This document shows positions 1 through 8,700 of a stretch of 64,000 nucleotides of DNA, piece after piece. The stretch's first letter is position 1. Every line of letters begins with the position of its first letter. The position numbers and the translations under genes were made by a program. A model generated the notes under the pieces. The model had not been told where the DNA came from and made no database searches. It saw nothing but the letters and a program-made list of their open reading frames with translations. Source of the stretch: Caldilinea sp. CFX5 (GTDB lineage Bacteria; Chloroflexota; Anaerolineae; Caldilineales; Caldilineaceae); contig QWII01000009.1 in NCBI GenBank assembly GCA_021405325.1, forward strand, positions 151,715 to 215,714, in the 5' to 3' direction.

Positions 1-2372
1 TGGGCGACCAGAAAGTTGATCGTCCCCTTTGGATAATTACCCTTGTCGTCCCGTTCACCGGCGGGCATCCCGGTCAATAGTTCAATGCCTTCATCAATGG
101 TTGTCACGGCATAAATATGGAACTGCCCAGCCGCCGCTGCTTCGATTACATCCTGACGTAACATTAGATGTTTGACATTGGCAATCGGGATCAGTACTCC
201 TTGTTCGCCGGTCAGGCCACGCGCCTTACAGAGATCAAAGTAGCCCTCAATCTTCTCATTGACGCCGCCAATGGCCTGCACCTCGCCATGTTGGTTGACC
301 GACCCCGTCACCGCCAGCGACTGCTTGATCGGCACCTCACTAATCGCCGACAGCAGCGCATAAAGTTCGGTCGAAGAGGCGCTATCGCCATCAACGCCGC
401 CATAGGACTGCTCAAAGACCAGGCTGGCCGAAAGCGCCAGCGGACGTTCAGTGGCATAGCGGGCGCGCAGCAGGCTGGCGAGAATCAAAACCCCTTTGGA
501 GTGGATTGGGCCGCTCATCTCCACTTCGCGCTCAATGTTGACTACATCGCCCTGCCCCATGTGAATGGTGGCGGTGATGCGCGACGCCTGGCCATACATG
601 TAGGTGCCAAGCTGAATCACCGATAGGCCGTTGATCTGCCCCACCTTGGCGCCGGCCGTGTCCACCAAAATGGTCTGGCGCAGCACCTCTTCCTGGGTTC
701 GTTCGCGAATGCGATCCGAACGGTAAACTTGGGCATCAAGCGCCTGTTGCACATGGTTGGCGCTCACAATGGTCGCGCCGGCCTGTTGCGCCCAATAGTC
801 GGCTTCCTCCATGAGGTCAAAGACCACCTGAATGCGCATACTGAGCCGCTCGGCGTCGCTCACCAGACGGGCGCTGCGTTCGATGATGCGGGCGACGGCG
901 CTGCTGTCAAAGGGGCGCAGCTTTTCGCGGCGGGCGACGGTGGCGATCAACTGGGCGTAAAGCTGTTCAGTTTCGGGCGTGCGCGCCAGTTCGTCGCCAA
1001 AGTCGGCGGCCACCTTAAAGAGTTCGTTGAAATCGGGGTCATACTGAGCGAGCAGGTAGTAGGTCTGGCGGTCGCCCACCATCACCACCTTCACCTTGAG
1101 CGGGATCGGCTCCGGCTCCAGCGAGACGGTGGTGGTCAGGCTCATCATCTGGATCGGCGACTCAATGCGGATTTCGCCAAATTGTAGGGCGCGCTTTAAG
1201 CCTTCCCAAGCATAAGGGCTGGTCAGCACTTTGAGCGCATCGACAATCAAGTAGCCGCCGTTGGCGCGGTGCAGACTCCCCGGCTTGATCAAGGTGAAAT
1301 CGGTGATGAGCGCGCCCATTGTCGCCATCTGCTCCACCCGCCCGACCAGATTGAGGTAAGAGGGGTTGGTTTCATAGACGACCGGCGCACCCTTGAGATC
1401 GCTGGCGTCCACCAGCAGGTTGACCTGATAGCGGCGGCGTTGGCCGGAAGCGCTAGCGCCATTGGGTAGGACGGGCGGGGCCTCCTGCCCCTCATCCGGT
1501 TTCTCTTCGCCGCTGACAAAGCCGGGCAGATTTTCGCTCACATCTTTTTGCAACGCCCGTAAAAATTCCACCACCGCCGGCTGTTCGGCATATTTCTGGT
1601 AAAAATCATCCATCAACTCATTGAGGACAAAACCGGCGACCTCCTCGTTCAAGAGGCGAAAGCGTTCGCGGAAATCACGTTCCAGGCGGGGCGCTTGAAT
1701 CAGAATCTTCTGTAGACGCTCTTGCAGCACCTCGACTTCGGCCTTGATGCGATCCTGTTCCTCTTGGGGCAACTGGTTGAATTGCTCCGGCGCCAGGACA
1801 TTGCCATCTTTGTAGGGCGCAAAGACCAGACCGCCAGGGGTGCGCAACAGGGTGACGCCCCGTTCGCGTGCCTGCTCCTGTAACTCATTCAACCCTTTCT
1901 GCTGCTGCTCTTGCAGTTCCATTTCCAGCGCCTGGCGACGGGTCTGGTACTCCTCATTCTCAAAGGCCGAGGAGAGGGCGTTGCGCAGTTCTTCCACCAG
2001 CCGCTGCACATCGTTGCGCAACTCCTTGCCCATGCCCGCCGGCAGACACAAGACACGGGGACGGTAAGGCTGCTCAAAGTTGTTGACATAACACCAATCA
2101 TTGGGCGGCGGTTCGGCGGCGGCTTGATCGGCCACATAGCGCTGCACCAGCGCATGGCGTCCCGACCCGGTGGGGCCAAGGGCGAAGATGTTGTAGCCAT
2201 GGCGGCTCATGCCGATGCCAAATTCAATGGCTTTGATGGCGCGATCCTGGCCGATAAACTCGCCCATGTCGGGCAGGTCATCGGTGGTTTGGAACTTCAG
2301 CGCTGCCGGGTCTGAACGGCGGTAGAGCGCCGCCGGGGATAACGCAGGTACAGACGTCATTGTCGCTCTCAT
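1..2372 (-). CDS. Lon-like ATP-dependent protease (LonB/YcbZ-type), C-terminus cut by window edge
   Basis: The frame is open from an ATG at 2372 to the left edge, about 790 codons, so the last part of the protein is missing. An AAA-type P-loop GPTGSGRH lies at residues 66-73, with Arg where Walker A normally has Lys, a variation I recall from this Lon-like subfamily. A long Glu/Gln-rich helical middle follows. The C-terminal part is a Lon protease domain with the Ser-Lys dyad: Ser664 in GDSASS and Lys707 in VNEKIEG, 43 residues apart as in E. coli Lon. The protein should be cytoplasmic and degrade unfolded or regulatory proteins. A GAGGAG ribosome-binding site lies 9 nt upstream, and the start overlaps the stop of the preceding gene in an ATGA, so the two are translationally coupled. 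Family assignment is strong; substrates are unknown. Confidence 0.93.
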   Translation of the reverse strand, partial: MRATMTSVPALSPAALYRRSDPAALKFQTTDDLPDMGEFIGQDRAIKAIEFGIGMSRHGYNIFALGPTGSGRHALVQRYVADQAAAEPPPNDWCYVNNFEQPYRPRVLCLPAGMGKELRNDVQRLVEELRNALSSAFENEEYQTRRQALEMELQEQQQKGLNELQEQARERGVTLLRTPGGLVFAPYKDGNVLAPEQFNQLPQEEQDRIKAEVEVLQERLQKILIQAPRLERDFRERFRLLNEEVAGFVLNELMDDFYQKYAEQPAVVEFLRALQKDVSENLPGFVSGEEKPDEGQEAPPVLPNGASASGQRRRYQVNLLVDASDLKGAPVVYETNPSYLNLVGRVEQMATMGALITDFTLIKPGSLHRANGGYLIVDALKVLTSPYAWEGLKRALQFGEIRIESPIQMMSLTTTVSLEPEPIPLKVKVVMVGDRQTYYLLAQYDPDFNELFKVAADFGDELARTPETEQLYAQLIATVARREKLRPFDSSAVARIIERSARLVSDAERLSMRIQVVFDLMEEADYWAQQAGATIVSANHVQQALDAQVYRSDRIRERTQEEVLRQTILVDTAGAKVGQINGLSVIQLGTYMYGQASRITATIHMGQGDVVNIEREVEMSGPIHSKGVLILASLLRARYATERPLALSASLVFEQSYGGVDGDSASSTELYALLSAISEVPIKQSLAVTGSVNQHGEVQAIGGVNEKIEGYFDLCKARGLTGEQGVLIPIANVKHLMLRQDVIEAAAAGQFHIYAVTTIDEGIELLTGMPAGERDDKGNYPKGTINFLVA

Positions 2373-2989
2373 GCGTTGTTGCTCCTCATATTGAAACGAT
2401 CTAGAATTGCTTGAAAAATGCCAAGCAACTTGCCAAGTTCGTTGATGTAGTAACGATTTTCATCCATCTCCACGGTGCGTTCTTGCAGGCGTAAGAATTG
2501 CCAATCTTCGCCGGTGGTCACACAACCATAGATCACAGCAATCTCATTGTTGGCGGCTTTGTTGAAGAGTTGCGCGCCAAGCATTTGGGCAATACACTGC
2601 CCCAACCCTTCTTTAATGTCATTCTTCTTGGCCTCTACAATTGAAAAGATCGGCGCCTGGATGGTAGTGGCGATCGGGCCTTTGGACAAAATAAAATCAC
2701 ATTCGCCTTTTAGTCCGCGGCTTTCATCAACATCCAGTCGTTCACCGGAGAAAATGGCAAACATCTCCTGATTTCGGCGCTCCATTTCCAACAAAAGGGG
2801 TACAACAATAAATTCGGAACGGGCCTTTTCGCTGGAAGAGGAGCGCGCAAGCTTCAAACTGGTTTTTAAGGTTTCCAATAACCAGGCACTGGGCGCAAGG
2901 CTTGGCGGATCGACAAATAAAGCGCACTGACGTTCGCTGAGTTGAAACTCTTTCTTTACTTTTTCTAGCGAAAAATCCCGATAAGCCAT
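2369..2989 (-). CDS. Conserved hypothetical protein with PD-(D/E)xK-like core
   Basis: A 206-residue soluble protein. Its middle resembles the N-terminal nuclease-type fold found in restriction-like proteins: an acidic residue near 60, ECD at 96-98, and EAKK at 119-122 followed by a Gln-containing helix (QCIAQM). That spacing fits the E...D...ExK pattern of PD-(D/E)xK proteins, but I cannot name a specific family or substrate. The start has an AAGGGGG ribosome-binding site. The stop overlaps the ATG of the Lon-like protease by 4 nt, so the two form an operon, perhaps linking a nucleic-acid-related function with proteolysis (inference). A catalytically inactive relative is possible. Confidence 0.7.
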   Translation of the reverse strand: MAYRDFSLEKVKKEFQLSERQCALFVDPPSLAPSAWLLETLKTSLKLARSSSSEKARSEFIVVPLLLEMERRNQEMFAIFSGERLDVDESRGLKGECDFILSKGPIATTIQAPIFSIVEAKKNDIKEGLGQCIAQMLGAQLFNKAANNEIAVIYGCVTTGEDWQFLRLQERTVEMDENRYYINELGKLLGIFQAILDRFNMRSNNA

Positions 2990-3097
2990 GCCATCCCCCT
3001 TGTCTGCAACTTACTGGTTGTGCGGTCATTATAGCATAAACCAAGCGTAAGCACTCAAGTCATCGACGCCGGCATCCGCTGCCCAGCACCGTTGACG

Positions 3098-3142
3098 GAA
3101 GCCCATGCGCACCAGCACTATCCTCCGGTGCGCATGGGCTTC
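3098..3142. terminator. 16-bp perfect hairpin after the ABC-F gene
   Basis: Arms 3098-3113 and 3127-3142 are perfect inverted repeats of GAAGCCCATGCGCACC with a 13-nt loop. It lies directly downstream of the ABC-F stop at 3150 and upstream of the next minus-strand gene. No clear U-run follows, so it could be a transcript-end stabiliser or a weak terminator. Confidence 0.6.
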
Positions 3143-3149
3143 TTCCTGA

Positions 3150-4826
3150 TTATACAATCCGCCCTTTCTGCCCGGCTGTAAGAAACTCCGCATAGCTCCC
3201 GGCGTAGGTGGTCAAGTAACCGTCGCGCACCTCCCACATCTCGGTTGCCAGGTGGGAAACGAGATAACGGTCATGGGAAACAAGCAGGATTGTCCCGTCA
3301 TACTGCTCCAATACGGCCTGTAACACCTCCTGAGCCGGCAAGTCGAGATGGTTGGTCGGTTCGTCGAGCAGCAGGAAATTAGCTTCCTGCAAGGCCAGCA
3401 CGGCAAAGGCCAACCGCCCCCGTTCACCGCCGCTCAATACGCCAACCGGCTTAAAGACCTCATCGGCGCGGAAGAGATAGCGGGCCAGGTGGTTGCGGGC
3501 CGCCGCTTCATCCAGCAGCGGTCGTCCCGGACGGCGCGGTACGCTCAACACCGCTTGCAACACCGTGTGCGCCGGGTTGAGGGTGTTGTGCGCCTGGGCA
3601 AAGTAGCCGATGCGCACATTGTGGCCCACCTGAATCGTGCCGGCCAGCGGCGTCACTTCGCCCAACAGAGTGCGCAGCAAGGTTGTTTTGCCGGCCCCAT
3701 TCGGGCCGATCAAGGCGGCGCAACTGCCCCGTTTTAGCTTGATATCATCGACCAGGCAAAGCGGTTGGTCATAACCCACCAGGAGGTTGCGCGTCTGTAG
3801 CACCCACTGTCCACTGGGATGAGCGGCAGCCAGGGTCATCTTCATCTGCTCCCAATCGCCATCGGGGCGACGCAGCGCATTGATTCGTTCCTTCGCTTGC
3901 GCCACCCGAAAAGTGTTATTTCCGCCGAATTCAGTGGTAATACGCCGCAATTTGCCTTTCGCCATGTTATGACCACGCCCGGCGATGTTTTTGTAGATAA
4001 ATTCCATCTCTTTGTTGAGCCGCTCCTGGGTCTGGTCAAACTCCTTTTGCCGCCGCGCCCAGCGTTCGACTCGTTGCTGGGCATAGGCGCTGTAGTTGCC
4101 GCGATAGAGTTCAATCACGGTCGCACTCAGCTCCCAGATGAGGTTGACCACGGCGTCCAGAAAATAGCGGTCATGGCTCACCACGAGCAACGCGCCTTGC
4201 CACTGTTGCAACGTTGTTTCAAGCCAGGCCAGCGCGGCCATATCCAAGTGATTGGTCGGTTCGTCGAGCAACAAGAGATCCGGCTCTTCCAGCAGCAAGC
4301 GGGCCAACAAGGCGCGGGTCTGCTGGCCGCCGCTCAGGTGGCAGATGGGCATTTGCCAGTCGGTGGCGGCAAAGCCCAGCCCTTGCAATGTCTGCTCAAT
4401 GCGGGTCTCGTAGGTGTAGCCGCCCTGGCGTTCATAGGTGGCTTGTAGATCGCTGTACTCGGCAAAGAGCGCGTCGCTTACCTCGCCGGTTGCCATGCGC
4501 GCTTCAATGACCGCCATCGCTTGTTCCAAGGTGTGCAACCCAGCAAAGACGGTGAGCATTTCTTCGTAAATGGTATGTTCCCGGCTGGCAAAGGTGGCTA
4601 CAGCTTCTTGATGCAGATAGCCCAGTCGAATGCGCCCGGCGCGATGGACGACGCCCTGGCTGGGGCGGTCGATGCCGGCCAGGATGCGTAACAGACTGGT
4701 CTTGCCCACGCCATTGGGGCCAACCAGCCCGATCTTGTTGCCATGCTCAATCTTGGCGGCGAGGCCATGAAAGATGGTATGTTGGTCAAAGGTTTGGGTC
4801 AGATTGTAAGCGGTTAAGATCGACAT
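3150..4826 (-). CDS. ABC-F family ATPase (ribosome-protection/translation-factor type)
   Basis: A 558-residue protein with two ABC ATPase domains and no membrane segments, the layout of ABC-F proteins, which act on the ribosome rather than in transport. Domain 1 has Walker A GPNGVGKT at 36-43, signature LSGGQQ near 162 and Walker B followed by DEPTNHLD. Domain 2 has GPNGAGKTT near 373, LSGGERGR near 461 and a second DEPTNHLD. The charged linker between them (about 240-320) is where ABC-F proteins reach the peptidyl-transferase region. Length matches both EttA-like housekeeping factors and antibiotic-resistance ABC-Fs. The leader upstream (small peptide plus two tandem intrinsic terminators) is typical of inducible resistance ABC-F genes, which favours that role. 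Which drug class, if any, cannot be told from the sequence. Confidence 0.93.
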   Translation of the reverse strand: MSILTAYNLTQTFDQHTIFHGLAAKIEHGNKIGLVGPNGVGKTSLLRILAGIDRPSQGVVHRAGRIRLGYLHQEAVATFASREHTIYEEMLTVFAGLHTLEQAMAVIEARMATGEVSDALFAEYSDLQATYERQGGYTYETRIEQTLQGLGFAATDWQMPICHLSGGQQTRALLARLLLEEPDLLLLDEPTNHLDMAALAWLETTLQQWQGALLVVSHDRYFLDAVVNLIWELSATVIELYRGNYSAYAQQRVERWARRQKEFDQTQERLNKEMEFIYKNIAGRGHNMAKGKLRRITTEFGGNNTFRVAQAKERINALRRPDGDWEQMKMTLAAAHPSGQWVLQTRNLLVGYDQPLCLVDDIKLKRGSCAALIGPNGAGKTTLLRTLLGEVTPLAGTIQVGHNVRIGYFAQAHNTLNPAHTVLQAVLSVPRRPGRPLLDEAAARNHLARYLFRADEVFKPVGVLSGGERGRLAFAVLALQEANFLLLDEPTNHLDLPAQEVLQAVLEQYDGTILLVSHDRYLVSHLATEMWEVRDGYLTTYAGSYAEFLTAGQKGRIV

Positions 4827-4948
4827 ATTGGTCTCTTCCTGTGATAGGCTCCTGTTTTGTTTGGTTCGTTGCGCTGTGATTGGCTGTGACGCAGGACGCG
4901 ACGAGTGATCATTGGCTTGCTGCTGTGATGGTAGGATGCAGGTGTCAT
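4814..4948 (-). CDS. Second leader ORF (44 aa), overlapping the ABC-F start
   Basis: A short ORF begins at an ATG with GAGGA about 9 nt upstream and encodes 44 residues rich in His, Arg, Ser and Gln. Its stop lies 13 nt inside the ABC-F gene in another frame, so translation of the short ORF could deliver ribosomes to the ABC-F start or block it. It begins after the second terminator hairpin. I recognise no homologue. It may be a regulatory upstream ORF or chance coding; the good ribosome-binding site and the overlap argue for a role. Confidence 0.45.
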   Translation of the reverse strand: MTPASYHHSSKPMITRRVLRHSQSQRNEPNKTGAYHRKRPICRS

Positions 4949-4982
4949 ACGTTTGTTCCTCTTTGTTTGATCAATTGACGAT

Positions 4983-5023
4983 AAAAGAAAAAGACCGCAG
5001 GCGCTGGCGGCGCCTACGGTCTT
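4983..5023 (-). terminator. Leader terminator 2 (intrinsic)
   Basis: On the minus strand a 14-bp stem (arms 5010-5023 and 4991-5004, one mismatch) with a 5-nt loop is followed by TTTCTTTT. It stands between the leader peptide and the ABC-F gene, so it must be bypassed for expression. Its stem sequence (CCGTAGGCGC/GCGCCTGCGG) resembles that of leader terminator 1. Confidence 0.85.
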
Positions 5024-5078
5024 GGCTGACTTCCTTGCTGTTCGGTCGGGGTGACAGGGGGCAGCGGCGAATGGCAAC

Positions 5079-5114
5079 AAAAAAGCCGTAGGCGCTAGAG
5101 AAGCGACCTACGGC
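5079..5114 (-). terminator. Leader terminator 1 (intrinsic)
   Basis: On the minus strand GCCGTAGG (5107-5114) pairs with CCTACGGC (5085-5092), extended by CGC/GCG, and a run of six U follows. It lies about 35 nt downstream of the 10-codon leader peptide. This is a textbook attenuator position. Confidence 0.88.
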
Positions 5115-5131
5115 CCGATTACATAAAACGT

Positions 5132-5154
5132 GGCTTAGAAACGGCGTCTAAACC
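5132..5154 (-). promoter_or_regulatory. Leader hairpin covering the leader-peptide stop codon
   Basis: GGTTTAGA (5147-5154) pairs with TCTAAGCC (5132-5139), 8 bp with one G-U pair and a 7-nt loop. The stop codon of the leader peptide lies within the first arm, so a ribosome stalled at the end of the peptide would melt this stem. It could serve as a switch affecting terminator 1. This is inferred from pairing only. Confidence 0.5.
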
Positions 5155-5180
5155 CTTTTGGCTGGGCTGGCGAAAGGCAT
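5148..5180 (-). CDS. Leader peptide MPFASPAKRV upstream of ABC-F
   Basis: A 10-codon ORF ending in TAG, preceded by a very strong ribosome-binding site (AAGGGAGGAG, 5182-5191, about 2-3 nt from the ATG). It is followed by a hairpin over its stop and two intrinsic terminators before the ABC-F gene. Known inducible ABC-F genes use drug-stalled translation of a short leader to prevent termination. The position, size and ribosome-binding site fit that mechanism. The peptide sequence itself matches no leader I know. Confidence 0.65.
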   Translation of the reverse strand: MPFASPAKRV

Positions 5181-5206
5181 ACTCCTCCCTTGGTAAGTGA
5201 AGTGAT

Positions 5207-5236
5207 ATAGTCTAACCATGAGAGTGCGAACGACAA
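5207..5236 (-). promoter_or_regulatory. Possible promoter of the ABC-F leader
   Basis: On the minus strand TTGTCG (5231-5236) and GACTAT (5207-5212) are separated by 18 bp, just upstream of the leader peptide. The match to consensus is only fair; an alternative -10 TATATC overlaps. Confidence 0.3.
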
Positions 5237-5312
5237 CAGCCATTAGTTTGCTCAGATCATTAGTTAAAAAAGCTTATTGATAACACAACAACTAAATACT
5301 GCCAATACAATA

Positions 5313-5585
5313 TCATGGATTGGCGACGTTGTCAACGGCGGAAAAAAGCTGACTTTTTAATTTTTCCACAAACGCTTGATGTTCGGGGCTGGCAAGTCCC
5401 TGTTGTAGTGTGGCGATCAAGCCTGCTAAATCGCGCGCCCAGAACTTAGCCGGTTCAAACCAAAGGCCAGGGAAGAGGTTGCTGCGGAAAATACCTTGGG
5501 CGTCGGCGGTAATCTCCTGGTATTCACCATTGCGCCGGGTAGACCAGCTTGTCTTCTGTTCGTAAACCTGTAAGCTGATCGTCAT
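5313..5585 (-). CDS. Small protein resembling the C-terminal tail of Uma2-family nucleases
   Basis: A 90-residue ORF with AGGAGA 5 nt from the start. The text from VYEQ through IFRSNLFPGLWFEP to LQQGLASPEHQAFVEKL looks like the C-terminal tail of Uma2 (DUF820) proteins as I recall them, but the PD-(D/E)xK nuclease core is absent. It is either a free-standing small protein or a surviving piece of a larger gene that has its own ribosome-binding site. It is transcribed towards the ABC-F leader. Function unknown. Confidence 0.6.
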   Translation of the reverse strand: MTISLQVYEQKTSWSTRRNGEYQEITADAQGIFRSNLFPGLWFEPAKFWARDLAGLIATLQQGLASPEHQAFVEKLKSQLFSAVDNVANP

Positions 5586-5785
5586 GCTTTCTCCTAACGT
5601 TCTCCCCGTAGTTGGCGAAGGATCGTCGTAATTCTACCCTAACCCCAACCAGATGACAATTGTATGACAATCGTTGCTTGGCAGCCCATCCCGATTGGGG
5701 AACAGAGTTTATGCTATGGTAGAATAGAATTTCTTTCCCGTTTTGTAATTTAGCTTACTGATAGCTATTATCAAGGAAAACGAAT

Positions 5786-8700
5786 ATGCGTACAATTTCC
5801 CTGCTTTTCGCCTTCCTGCTCGCCGGTTGTGCTCTGCTTGGCTATACAACCATTGCCGCCGCGCAAGGGGCAAGCGGTGACATGATCTCCCCCAAATTTG
5901 ACAGCGCCCAGTGTCTGACGGTAGATGGCGCCGCCAATGCCACACCGGCCATCAAGTTGCAAGCCTGTCGCGGCGCCAACAACCAATATTGGGTGCGCGA
6001 CGTCGGCGCCAGCAAATGGCGCACGGCGCTCGACAACAACTATTGTTTGGCTACAGTTGACAACGCGCCCTCTGCCTCGGCGCCGCTTACGGTGCGTCTC
6101 TGCACCGATAGTCGCGCCCTCACCTTGGAACCCAACCCCACGCTTGCCGACAGCTACCGGATTGCCGGCACGGCCTATGTGTTAGATACGGGCGTCTATG
6201 GCTATGTCGCTATCGCCCACCAAAATGGCTGGTCCTATCAATATTGGCGCTGGTTCCAGGACGATCTGTCGGTGGTCAATGCCCAGGGTTGCGCCATCAC
6301 CTATCCCTTCCCGGCGACAGATACGGCGACCTATAACCGCGAACTTGCCTGTGATCGGGTCAGCAAAGTGCAGCCGCCCTATGTGATGCCGGCGGCTGCT
6401 GTACGTACAACGATGTTCCCGGGCGCCGTGGCTGCCGGGTTGCCGGCTGTGACCCAATCCTTTGCCTTCAATCTACAATTTAAGGATCATGGCTACCTGC
6501 GCATGTCGGCGCCGCCGCAAAACTGGCAAAGCACTGGGCTGTATGCGCCGCCCAACCAACTCCTCCGCGTCACGGTCAGCAATGCCGCCGCTGCGGACCT
6601 CAGCGAAGTCTATGCCCAAATTGGCGTGCATATGGATATTTTGGAGCCAACCTCCGGCAATGTGGAAGGCGGCAATTTCGACCGCCATCCCAGCGTGGTG
6701 GTGCGCGTCAAGTTAGTACCGGGGGAAAACCTGGTGCGGTCGCCCTATGGCGGGCCGGTGATTTTGGTCTCCGAGGCATCAGTCAACAAAACAATCGACG
6801 TAGAGGTTGCTAACGCCGTGCAGGCGCCCTATTTCAAGAGCGGCGAGACCACCGAAGCGCAATGGCTGGCCCGGCGCGCCCTTGGCATTCCCTATGCTGA
6901 AATTGAGGGCGAGTTGGCGATCATCCATGTCCCCACCAGCGAGATCAGCAATGTAAGCTATGCCGATATTCAGGCGGTGGCGGCCTATTACACCCAGATG
7001 GTGCGCTATCACAACGCCTTGTCGGGCTTGAGTGACAACGCCGCCCTGCCCCACCAGTCGCCGCAGGGCAAGCAGCGCCATGTCGAGGACATCCAAATCA
7101 CCGCCGGCTGGGGCCATTCCGGCTTTCCGGCGATGTACTTCAATGCATGGCGTATCGGCGTCCCGGAGGAGTATATCTACCGCTCGGCGGCCTGGGGCGT
7201 CTATCATGAACTGGGCCATAACTACCAGATGGGCGGTTGGTCCTATGTCTACGGCGTCGAAGCGACGGTCAATCTCTGGTCGCTGCACGCCCAGGAAGCC
7301 TTTTTTGGCAATTCAAGCATTGTCGATGACGGCACCTATGCCAAGGCGATTGCCATCCTTAACAATAACACGATTACCAATAAATGGGGGAGCGCCGGCG
7401 CCTTTGAACAACTGGTCTTTCTCGACCAGATCCGGCTAGCCTTTCCCCAACAGAACTGGAATTTGTGGACGCAACTCATGCGTCGCTATCGCGAAATGAG
7501 CGACACCGAATACAACGCGCTCGACACAGACCAGAAGCGGCGCGATAAATTTTTGGAAATTCTTTGCGATCTGACCAATAGCAATCTTACCCCGCATTTT
7601 GATCAGTGGACCATCGCCATTTCCAACAACACCAAGAGCTATTGCGCCACTAAACTGGCCATGACACAACAGCCCTGGACCATTGATGGCGCCCAACCGC
7701 TCTACTACAGCGGCGGCGGCACTGGCAATATCCGGCGTGAATGGTGGACCGGTCTCCCCGGCGCCACCCTGGCTGACCTGACCAACGCCCCCGCCTACCC
7801 CACCCAGCCGACCGGCACGGCGCTAGTGACCGGCACCCTGGAAGGCCCCCGCGACTGGGGAAGTGACTTTGGCGACCGCTTGCGTGGCTATCTCCATCCC
7901 CCTGTAACCGGCAATTACGACTTCTGGCTGGCCGGCAACGAAGCTGTGCAATTCCGCTTGAGTACGGATGAAGATCCGCTCAACACGCAAAGCTTGCTGA
8001 CTGTAGCGCAGGCTACAGGCTATCGCGGCTTTGACGATCATGTGGCGTCCATCCAGCGTTCACAACCGGTGGCGCTGGTCGCCGGGCGCAACTATTACTT
8101 TGAGGTGATCCGCAAGGAGAGCAGCGGTGGCGATCACGTTGCCGTGGCCTGGAGCATTCCAGCCGGCCCAACCACGCCACGCGAAGCGCGCAAGGTGATT
8201 GATGGCCGCTACCTCTCCCCTTATCGTGGCGATCTGGCCCTACGTAAACAACTGACAGCCGGCCAGGCCGCCACGATCCCGCCCGGCGGCGATGTCAACT
8301 TTACGATCAGTGTCTTCAACCAGAGTACGGCAACGGTGAAAAATATTCAGATCGTTGAGACGCTGCCCATCAGTTTTACCCTCAGCCCGCTCAACCAAGC
8401 CGGCCAGTGGATCAGCGGTTATCGCTATGTGCGGTTGCAGGCGCTTTCGGAGGCGGGCAATCGCGGCCCGTGGACGAGTATGGCCGAATTGAATGTATTG
8501 GATGGCAATGGTCAGCCCTTGGCACAAAATCAATGGCGTCTGCTCTATGCCGATAGCGAAAACCCCGATTCACCGGCCACCAATGCCTTTGATGGCAATC
8601 CCGCCACCCTCTGGCACACCATGTGGTGGTCGACGCCACCAGCCCATCCCCATGAAATTCAGATCGACTTGGGGGGCCGCTATACCCTCTCCGGCTTCAC

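Noticed and set aside
4814..5080. Longer 88-residue ORF over the ABC-F leader
   Set aside because: Its first half runs through both leader terminator regions and has no ribosome-binding site; only the part from 4948 is supported.
5651..5672. Direct repeat ATGACAATTGT/ATGACAATCGT as an operator for the M60-like gene
   Set aside because: Only two short copies, no recognised regulator beside it and no clear promoter at the matching distance.
6779..7288. Long minus-strand ORFs opposite the M60-like gene and similar antisense ORFs elsewhere
   Set aside because: They mirror codon bias of the real gene and show no domain or ribosome-binding site.
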